Source: JBLHHI01 sp047614125
GTDB taxonomy: Bacteria; Bacteroidota; Bacteroidia; NS11-12g; UBA9320
Assembly: GCA_047614125.1 (NCBI GenBank)
Contig: JBLHHI010000081.1
Span: 1-15,220 of the forward strand
Reading direction: 5' to 3'
Length of the DNA: 15,220 nt
The stretch's first letter is position 1. Each line of letters begins with the position of its first letter. This document shows, piece after piece, positions 1 to 6,443 of this stretch. The translations under genes and the position numbers were made by a program. Under the pieces are notes generated by a model that was not told the DNA's origin, did no database searches, and saw only the letters and a program-made list of their open reading frames with translations.

Positions 1-942
1 GAAAAAGTGTTCATTCTTGTGGTCCTCAAGATTCAAATTATTAAATGTGTGATTGGCTAGATCCGCTTCAACCATGTTCTTATTTTCCCAAAGCGGAATG
101 CTAAAACCTATATGAACTCCGTTGAAGGTTTGCCCTAGTATTGCTTGATAGTGATAGCCGGTCTCCAATTTGGGTAACGACATTGCCTTGCTCAACTCAA
201 CTTGTTTCTGTGAGATTATTTTCTGTTGTTCAAGGTACTTTCGAATTGGATCGTTTACTTCAATTTCCGTTTCCAAAACGCCAAAAGATGGAAGCGTGGG
301 TAAATCCGAATATTCAGTGTCTGCAAATACAATTTCAACCCCTCCATTTAGTTCCGTTAACTTTTGATGGAGTTGATTGATAGCAGAAGCATTTTCTTGA
401 AAATGGGCAACGATTTCAATGCGTTGCAATTTTGCCTTATTCACATCTAAAATATTGCCTTCTCCTTTATTCAATTTTCGCTGAAAATCGGCAAGCCATT
501 TTTCCGTACTTGCCTTCCGTTTTGTAAGTTCTATTTGAAGTTTATTGCGGTAAACCAATTCGATGCAAATGAGCTTTGCTTCCAATAATATTTCCTGTTT
601 TGATGAAAGTAATTGAAATTCCGCCTGTTTAATCTGCTCGTTTGCCAGTTGGGTTTTCTTGCCGTACGCGGTTGGAAAGTCGAACGATTGCGTAACCAAA
701 AAATCCGTTTGATTTCCCGCGCCCGCTGGAGATCCGTTCAAATAATCGTATTCCACGGTTGGATCTTTCGGTGTTAAACCGCTTTTAAACTCAAGCTTTT
801 TAGCTTCCCAATATAGCGTGTTTGCTTGGGTGGACATGTTATTTGAGGCGATGGCGCCAAGAACCGAATCCAACATAGATTGCGCATGAACCAATGGATG
901 CAATCCACACGTCATAAAAAGTAAAAATATCTTCTTTTTCAT
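1..942 (-). CDS. TolC-family outer-membrane efflux channel, C-terminus cut by window edge
   Basis: The frame is open from the ATG at 942 to the left window edge, giving the first 314 residues; the family usually has about 400-450, so roughly the last quarter is missing. Residues 1-21 are a signal peptide (KKK, hydrophobic core, end VHAQ), with no lipobox. The rest is long amphipathic helix rich in Q, K, E and A, with short beta pieces such as QSFDFPTAYGKK (85-96), as expected of the helical-barrel channel of CusC/CzcC/TolC proteins. The start overlaps the stop of the RND pump gene by 4 bases (ATGA), so translation is probably coupled. The protein should be the outer-membrane exit duct of the tripartite metal pump encoded upstream. 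The assignment rests on the fold pattern and the position in the operon. Confidence 0.88.
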   Translation of the reverse strand, partial: MKKKIFLLFMTCGLHPLVHAQSMLDSVLGAIASNNMSTQANTLYWEAKKLEFKSGLTPKDPTVEYDYLNGSPAGAGNQTDFLVTQSFDFPTAYGKKTQLANEQIKQAEFQLLSSKQEILLEAKLICIELVYRNKLQIELTKRKASTEKWLADFQRKLNKGEGNILDVNKAKLQRIEIVAHFQENASAINQLHQKLTELNGGVEIVFADTEYSDLPTLPSFGVLETEIEVNDPIRKYLEQQKIISQKQVELSKAMSLPKLETGYHYQAILGQTFNGVHIGFSIPLWENKNMVEADLANHTFNNLNLEDHKNEHFF

Positions 943-3900
943 TTGAATTCCGATTTTGAATTTGACAAATAGTAAACCACTGGAACAATAAAGATGTTAA
1001 GTACCGTGGAGGTAAGCAGCCCACCTAAAATCACCTTGGCCATAGGGCTTTGGATTTCATTTCCAGGCAAATCTCCGGCAATTGCCAGCGGAATTAACGC
1101 CAAAGCTGCAGTTAACGCAGTCATTAAAATAGGACTGAGCCGATCTTTTGAACCTTGAATAATGGTGTCGTACAAGCTTAGCCCAGCTTCGTGTAGGTTT
1201 TTGTAATGAGCGACCAACAAAATACCATTTCGTGTAGCTACACCAAAGAGCGTTATAAAACCAATGATGGCCGGAATGCTTAGTATTCCGCTCGTAAAAT
1301 AAATGCTGAAAATTCCGCCAATTAATGCCAACGGAAGATTCATCAAAATTATTCCGGATGTTTTAAAATCTTTGAACTCCTGAAATAACAACAAGAAGAT
1401 AACCAACAAAGAAAGCAATGATGTTGCCATCAGCGTTTTGGAAGCCTCCGCTTCTGCTTCAAACTGACCGCCATAGGCTATATGATAACCTGCCGGAAGT
1501 ACAATTTTATCCCCCACTATTCGCTTGATATCTTCAACAACACCCTTTTGATCTCGTCCTGCAACATTGGCCGAAACGATCGTTTTCCGTTCCACGTTTT
1601 CTCGATTAATGGTGTTTGGACCGCTAGAGCTTACAATATCAGCCACATAATGCAGCGGAACTTTTTTGCCGTCTTTAACATCAATCAGCGTGTTTCGAAT
1701 GTTTTCTACTTCACCTCTATTCTCTTCATCAAACCGTACGATTAAATCAAATGTTTTGGCCCCCTCATAGATGTCTGAAACTTTTTCGCCAGCAAAAGCA
1801 ACGTCTACAAACTCATTGAATTGTCCAATGGTAATTCCGTAATGATTCAGCAAATCTCGCTTTGCTTTAATTTGTATTTGGGGAATTCCCACTTGCTGTT
1901 CAACGCTTAAATCAACTAAACCTTCAATGCCCTCAATTTCATTCTTGATTTGATTGGATATTGCAAACAACCTATTCAAATCATCTCCAAATATTTTAAT
2001 TGCAATGTTGGCACGTGTGCCTGAAAGCATGTGATCAATTCGATGACCAATGGGTTGCCCGATGGTTATGTTTGCAGTTACCACCTCACCCAATTTAGCT
2101 CGAACTTCTTCCATAAACTCTTCACGACTTCTTTCGTTTAAATTGAACGGAGCATCTATTTCAGATGCATTAACGCCTTGTGCATGTTCATCTAGTTCCG
2201 CCCTTCCAGTTCGACGAGTTGTTATGTGTATTTCTGGAACTGTGAGTAATACTTTCTCGATGCGTGTGCCTATTTTATTGCTTTCTTCGAGCGAGATGCC
2301 CGGCAAGCTGACAGCACTAATAACCAGCGAACCTTCGTTAAATTCTGGCAAAAAACTTCTGCCTAATTGACTAAAAGCAAGCAGCGCTGCGGCAAATAAA
2401 ACAACACTTCCGGCAATCATAGTTTTCTTCCATAGCATTACTTTTTCAAGAAGCCTTATATACCCCCTTTGTAAGCGTACCACCAACCAACTTTCTGGGT
2501 GTTGTTTTTTCAGCATTTTATCGTTCGTTAACAGAAAGCTGCACAGCACGGGTGTTAACGTAATGGAAACGATCAGCGAAGCAAAAAGGGCCACTATAAA
2601 GGCAATGCCCAGTGGAGCTAACAACTTGCCTTCCATTCCTGAAAGGAAAAACAACGGTGCAAATGCCACGATTATGATAAATGTTGCGTTTATAATGCTC
2701 GTACGTATTTCGAAAGAAGCATCAAAAACAACTTTCAATTTATTCTTCTGATCAGCCAATGGTTTTCGGGCGTTTTCTTTTAATCGTTTAAAAACATTTT
2801 CGACATCTATAATGGCGTCATCCACCAAATCTCCAACGGCTATGGCCATACCGCCTAAACTCATGGTATTAATGCTAAATCCCAACCATTTCAATGTAAG
2901 TATGGCAACGATCAATGAAATTGGTATGGCCACCAACGAAATGGCCGTTGCGCGCCAATTCATAAGAAATAAAAAGAGGATGATTACTACAAAACCAGTA
3001 CCTTCCAGCAGCACCTTTTTTACATTACCTATGGAGGAGTTGATAAAATCAGCCTGACGAAATATTTCCGTATTGATGTGAATGTCTTTAGGTAAATTAT
3101 TTTGGATGTTTGAAATGGCCACATCAATTTCATGAGTCAATTCCAACGTATTGGTTTCCGGTTGTTTCATCACGGTCATAATAACCGCTGGTTCGCCGTT
3201 CATTGCACCATCTCCTATTTTTGGAGCGGCCCCAATTTTAACTTCCGCAACATCTTCAATTTTAACCGGATTGCCGTCGACTAGCTTAATAATGGCCCGC
3301 CCCAATTCATATACATTGTTGGTTCTACCAATGCCCTTTACGATGTATTCATTGCCGTATTCGTTTATAAATCCACCCGAAGAATTTCCATTGGCTTCTT
3401 CGCTGGCCTTCAAAAGTTCGGAAAGCGATACTTGGTAAAAATCCATCTTTTGAGGTGAAGCCAATATTTGATATTGCTTGTATTCTCCACCTATTACCAC
3501 AACTTGAGCCACACCGCCGGTTGCTAATAACCTTGGCCGAATCGTCCAATCGGCTAAGGTGCGCAAATCCATTTGATTTGTAGAATCTGCAGTAAGGCTA
3601 AGCAACATGATCTCTCCCATTATACTGGATTGAGGAGCCATGGTTGGATTTCCAACTCCTACTGGCAGTTTATCGCCAATGGCTAGTATTTTTTCATTGA
3701 CGATCTGTCGAGCTTTGAAAATCTCCGTATTCCACTCAAATTCCACCCAAACAATCGAAATCCCTGCAGAAGAAGAGCTTCGAACTCTTCGAACATTGGT
3801 TGCACCGTTTACGGAAGTTTCTATAGGAAAAGTAACGAGTTTCTCCACTTCTTCGGGAGCCATTCCGTGCGCTTCGGTAAGCACCACAACAGTTGGAGCC

Positions 3901-4028
3901 GTTAGGTCAGGAAATACATCCACTTCCATCCTTGTGGCTACAAAAGAGCCAAACACCACCAACAGAACCGATGCAACTACAATGAGCAATCGGTTGTTGA
4001 GTGAAAAATTTATTATTTTGTTAAGCAT
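939..4028 (-). CDS. Heavy-metal efflux RND pump, CusA/CzcA family
   Basis: At 1029 residues this is full length for an HME-RND inner-membrane proton antiporter, which exports metal cations through an adaptor and an outer-membrane channel. Visible landmarks are TM1 (about 10-32), the porter segment PEEVEKLVTFPIETS (58-72), TM2-TM6 (about 340-500), TM7 (about 536-553), a second porter half (about 560-860) and TM8-TM12 (about 866-1022). The TM4 proton-relay stretch AVGDLVDDAIIDVEN (397-411) matches the family layout but not the classical CzcA form DFGxxxDGAxVxxEN. Of the three CusA copper-clamp methionines (M573, M623, M672), only the last seems to have a counterpart, M667 in RIDHMLSG; the aligned first two regions carry none. 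A divalent cation such as Zn, Co or Ni is therefore as likely as Cu/Ag. It lies 17 bases after the adaptor gene and overlaps the channel gene. Confidence 0.93.
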   Translation of the reverse strand: MLNKIINFSLNNRLLIVVASVLLVVFGSFVATRMEVDVFPDLTAPTVVVLTEAHGMAPEEVEKLVTFPIETSVNGATNVRRVRSSSSAGISIVWVEFEWNTEIFKARQIVNEKILAIGDKLPVGVGNPTMAPQSSIMGEIMLLSLTADSTNQMDLRTLADWTIRPRLLATGGVAQVVVIGGEYKQYQILASPQKMDFYQVSLSELLKASEEANGNSSGGFINEYGNEYIVKGIGRTNNVYELGRAIIKLVDGNPVKIEDVAEVKIGAAPKIGDGAMNGEPAVIMTVMKQPETNTLELTHEIDVAISNIQNNLPKDIHINTEIFRQADFINSSIGNVKKVLLEGTGFVVIILFLFLMNWRATAISLVAIPISLIVAILTLKWLGFSINTMSLGGMAIAVGDLVDDAIIDVENVFKRLKENARKPLADQKNKLKVVFDASFEIRTSIINATFIIIVAFAPLFFLSGMEGKLLAPLGIAFIVALFASLIVSITLTPVLCSFLLTNDKMLKKQHPESWLVVRLQRGYIRLLEKVMLWKKTMIAGSVVLFAAALLAFSQLGRSFLPEFNEGSLVISAVSLPGISLEESNKIGTRIEKVLLTVPEIHITTRRTGRAELDEHAQGVNASEIDAPFNLNERSREEFMEEVRAKLGEVVTANITIGQPIGHRIDHMLSGTRANIAIKIFGDDLNRLFAISNQIKNEIEGIEGLVDLSVEQQVGIPQIQIKAKRDLLNHYGITIGQFNEFVDVAFAGEKVSDIYEGAKTFDLIVRFDEENRGEVENIRNTLIDVKDGKKVPLHYVADIVSSSGPNTINRENVERKTIVSANVAGRDQKGVVEDIKRIVGDKIVLPAGYHIAYGGQFEAEAEASKTLMATSLLSLLVIFLLLFQEFKDFKTSGIILMNLPLALIGGIFSIYFTSGILSIPAIIGFITLFGVATRNGILLVAHYKNLHEAGLSLYDTIIQGSKDRLSPILMTALTAALALIPLAIAGDLPGNEIQSPMAKVILGGLLTSTVLNIFIVPVVYYLSNSKSEFK

Positions 4029-4045
4029 ACACTGAGTTTTTTTCT

Positions 4046-5563
4046 TTAATGTTCGTGACCATGTGCGGGCAGCGTGCCACTCGCAGTTGATAGCTTAATT
4101 TGATAGGCTCCTTTGGTTACCACTCTTTCTCCTTCTACCACTCCAGAAAGTAGTTGAACATGGATACCATCACCTGCACCGATTTCAACTTCCCTTTTCT
4201 GAAAACTTTCACCCCCTGTTTGTACATACACGTAATACTTTCCTTGCTCTTCTATTAAGGCAGATTTTGAAACCACCAAGGCATTTGGTATTGGGCTAGA
4301 TTTAAGATACACTTCGGCAACAGAGCCCGCAATTATATTTCCAATGTTATCAAACTCAAAAGTTAACGGGATGAAGGGTGAATTAGCTTGCGCACTCTTA
4401 CCATAAGAAACAATTTTACCGTTCAATTTTTGGGTTTCATAGACAACATCAGAACCTGCCGTACTAAAATTTGCATTTGCTATTGTTGATAGCATGCGGA
4501 AGTAGCGCTGTGAAACGTTTGCCTGCAACATCAGTTTTTTATTTTTAGATATAATTGCAAGCGGCGTTCCCGCTTCTACGTATTGCCCTTCCGCAACCAA
4601 AATGTTTTTTACGAACCCATCCATAGGAGACGAAATAGTTTGGCCTTTTGCCGAATAATTTTTAGCGAATACGTTGTATGTTGTTTGAGCATTCTCGAAG
4701 GCAACTTTAGATTGCAAGTATTCTCGTTGTGAAATGATGTTGTCTTTTGACAACTCTACCGAACGTTCATAATCTGCCTTGGCTTTTTCATAATTAACTT
4801 TGGCTACTTTGTAACTCGCGTCAATGGTTCCCGTAGAAATATTTCCTCCAGAAATAGCAAACAAGTTCGTTCCAGCATGTACAACAGAACCTACCTTTGT
4901 TTTGGTTCCAGAAAACAGTACGGAACCACTAGTGTTGGCAGTAACCATAATTTCATCTCCAGGCGCGGATAGTACTTGTCCGGAGGTTTTGACAATTTCA
5001 TTGAACACCTGTTTGGTAAGTTGAACATTCGCAAATCCCACCTTCCAAGCTTGTTCTTTCAAATAAGTAATATCATCCGATTTTTCTGTAACATCCTGAT
5101 TTTCAATCGCCTCTTGCTCACTTGAATAAACGGTTACATTGTCAATAACAAGCTTATCAGTATACTCTTTGGTTACTATATCAAATACAAGTTTCCCAAT
5201 TCCTGGCAATTTTGGTTGTAAAGCCAATCTAAATATTCCAGGGGAACTGGCCGTATCCGAGCTGTTTCGAATGCCGTTTTTACCCATCACCAAACTCACC
5301 GTTACTTTGGCTTCTTTAAGAGGCAAAAAATATTCACCAAGCACCGTAAAATGGGCTGCAAAATTGGAGGTTCTGCCAACAATCAATGGCATAAATTCTA
5401 CAAAAAGTTCGGTATTATCTGAATAGATCGTGTACGCAAGCGGTTCTAAATCACTTGTTTCGTGCTCATGCACCTTACCTATTTTTTGATTGCATCCAAT
5501 AAACATAAATGCAAACAAGGTCAACATTATTGAAACTGTTTTCATAATTCTTTGAAAGTTCAT
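4046..5563 (-). CDS. RND periplasmic adaptor lipoprotein with extra N-terminal domain and His-rich ends
   Basis: This 505-residue membrane-fusion protein would link the RND pump to the TolC-type channel. Residues 1-24 are a lipoprotein signal ending FIGC, so C24 should be lipidated; M7 is an alternative start that gives a tidier signal. Residues about 40-150 form a beta-rich domain resembling YtkA/FixH-like sandwiches (VTVSLVMGKNG, PGIFRLAL) that plain CusB/CzcB adaptors lack. The adaptor core follows: lipoyl half (about 200-240), helical hairpin (about 245-305), second lipoyl half with GFVKNILVAEGQYVEAGTPL (316-335), beta-barrel (about 345-420) and membrane-proximal domain (about 425-490). 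His clusters sit after the lipid anchor (HEHE, 32-35) and at the very end (HGHEH, 501-505), which suggests metal capture. The gene starts 11 bases after the His-rich lipoprotein gene. Confidence 0.92.
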   Translation of the reverse strand: MNFQRIMKTVSIMLTLFAFMFIGCNQKIGKVHEHETSDLEPLAYTIYSDNTELFVEFMPLIVGRTSNFAAHFTVLGEYFLPLKEAKVTVSLVMGKNGIRNSSDTASSPGIFRLALQPKLPGIGKLVFDIVTKEYTDKLVIDNVTVYSSEQEAIENQDVTEKSDDITYLKEQAWKVGFANVQLTKQVFNEIVKTSGQVLSAPGDEIMVTANTSGSVLFSGTKTKVGSVVHAGTNLFAISGGNISTGTIDASYKVAKVNYEKAKADYERSVELSKDNIISQREYLQSKVAFENAQTTYNVFAKNYSAKGQTISSPMDGFVKNILVAEGQYVEAGTPLAIISKNKKLMLQANVSQRYFRMLSTIANANFSTAGSDVVYETQKLNGKIVSYGKSAQANSPFIPLTFEFDNIGNIIAGSVAEVYLKSSPIPNALVVSKSALIEEQGKYYVYVQTGGESFQKREVEIGAGDGIHVQLLSGVVEGERVVTKGAYQIKLSTASGTLPAHGHEH

Positions 5564-5574
5564 AGTAACCTGAG

Positions 5575-5838
5575 TTAGTGCGTGTGCTTGCCGTCTTGAT
5601 GGTCGTGCCCGTGTTCTTCATTTTGCATAGAATCACGGTCGCTCGATACCTTAAATTCTTCTTGGGAATGTTTGGTTTCGTTATGGTCTTGGTGTTCAAT
5701 GCCATCATTGTGCTCGTGGATGCTCTGCGAATTCATGTGATTTCCGTCCGCGTCGTGATCGTGTTCAGTTGAGCTTTGATTGCTACATCCTGCAAAGAAT
5801 AGGGCTGCTACAGCCATTGATATGATTTTTGTATTCAT
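5575..5838 (-). CDS. Small His-rich lipoprotein, putative metal-binding protein
   Basis: This 87-residue protein has a clean lipoprotein signal (MNTKIISMAVAALFFAGC), so C18 would be the lipidated N-terminus. The 70-residue mature part carries 13 histidines, mostly as HxH or HxxH pairs mixed with Asp and Glu (EHDHD, HEHN, EHQDH, HGHDHQ, HTH), and has no hydrophobic core. It is therefore probably disordered and binds metal by composition, as a buffer or donor at the membrane. I do not recognise a named family. It sits just upstream of the adaptor gene (11-base gap) in the same operon, and the adaptor has His-rich termini of its own. That it supplies metal to the pump is inference. Confidence 0.85.
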   Translation of the reverse strand: MNTKIISMAVAALFFAGCSNQSSTEHDHDADGNHMNSQSIHEHNDGIEHQDHNETKHSQEEFKVSSDRDSMQNEEHGHDHQDGKHTH

Positions 5839-5925
5839 CGTTTTTATATTGTTATTGTGTAAAATAATTAGATACCAGACCTTGATAAAAGTCGGCGTAA
5901 TTAATCCTTAATCGGTCAAAGGATT

Positions 5926-6351
5926 TTAAACAATAAAAAACGGTGGAGCACGGAGCCCGGTTGGAAGATGGTGGTGATAATTAATTAAACAAAGGTGATG
6001 CGGCGGCGAGTTTTGCCTTTCCAAGGTTTGAAAATTCGGATAAACTTCCGAAATATTTAGCTGATCTACGAACGGTATAAACCCTTTCACACGCATATGC
6101 CCTTGATCGAGGCCTGGTAGCAAGATAATGACTTGTTCTACGTGATTAAATAGCGAAAACTGGTGAACAGTTGCAGTGGAATCTTGTTCTTTTTCCGACT
6201 TCCTTTCATGATCGTCGTGACTGACGTCATCAAAATGTTGGTGCCCAAGATGTTGATGTTCTGGTTCGTGATGCGCATGCGCAATCACATTGTGCAAGAG
6301 CACAATTGCAAGTGCGGTAAACATCATAAATATGGAACAATACTTTCTCAA
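5926..6351 (-). CDS. Small secreted His-rich protein, first gene of metal-export operon
   Basis: The start is TTG at 6351: the codon two positions upstream is a stop, and the next ATG (6327, codon 9) would remove the positive n-region (R2, K3) of an otherwise normal signal peptide ending IAHA at residue 26. The 141-residue product has 18 histidines, mostly in a cluster directly after the predicted cleavage site (HHEPEHQHLGHQH, from residue 27) and in HHLCLINYHHH near the C-terminus. It ends GLRAPPFFIV; small His-rich proteins with a terminal RAPP/RGPP-like tail occur near metal-efflux operons, but I cannot name the family. It lies 87 bases upstream of the His-rich lipoprotein gene and directly behind the operon promoter. 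A periplasmic metal-binding or sensing role is inferred. Confidence 0.72.
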   Translation of the reverse strand: MRKYCSIFMMFTALAIVLLHNVIAHAHHEPEHQHLGHQHFDDVSHDDHERKSEKEQDSTATVHQFSLFNHVEQVIILLPGLDQGHMRVKGFIPFVDQLNISEVYPNFQTLERQNSPPHHLCLINYHHHLPTGLRAPPFFIV

Positions 6352-6360
6352 CTGTTAGTG

Positions 6361-6389
6361 CAAACTTACGGCATATAAATGAATGACAA
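6361..6389 (-). promoter_or_regulatory. Candidate promoter of metal-export operon
   Basis: Read on the minus strand, an exact Bacteroidota -7 box TAAGTTTG lies at 6368-6361, with TTG at 6389-6387 separated by 18 bases, close to the usual -33/-7 layout. Only nine bases separate the -7 box from the TTG start codon at 6351, so the mRNA would have a very short leader. Confidence 0.6.
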
Positions 6390-6397
6390 CACGTTGT
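6386..6397. promoter_or_regulatory. Palindrome overlapping the -33 region, candidate operator
   Basis: Perfect inverted repeat ACAAC-AC-GTTGT. It covers the TTG of the predicted -33 element of the metal-export operon, a position where a dimeric metal-responsive regulator could act. No regulator gene is in the window, so the binding protein is unknown, and a 5-base arm can occur by chance. Confidence 0.35.
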
Positions 6398-6443
6398 GGT
6401 GTGAAACCAGCAGGGATGAGCCTTACCATTTCGTTAACTGCTC

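Noticed and set aside
141..380. Plus-strand frame of 79 codons
   Set aside because: It lies opposite the TolC-family gene, whose frame has clear signal peptide and coiled-helix character; the plus-strand translation shows no such pattern.
3640..4035. Plus-strand frame of 131 codons
   Set aside because: Ser/Thr-rich shadow on the opposite strand of the RND pump N-terminus, which matches the family residue by residue.
5475..5708. Minus-strand frame of 77 codons overlapping the His-rich lipoprotein and adaptor starts
   Set aside because: It is out of frame with two genes that have lipoprotein signals and operon spacing; its product is low-complexity Lys/Thr with no exported or folded character.
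5578..5772. Plus-strand frame opposite the His-rich lipoprotein, very hydrophobic
   Set aside because: The hydrophobic composition is the expected antisense of His/Asp/Glu-rich codons; there is no promoter, and the opposite strand has a lipobox in frame.
5839..5925. Separate promoter for the His-rich lipoprotein gene
   Set aside because: The gap has TATTTTAC, a partial -7 match, but no TTG at a suitable distance; operon transcription from 6361 explains the gene.
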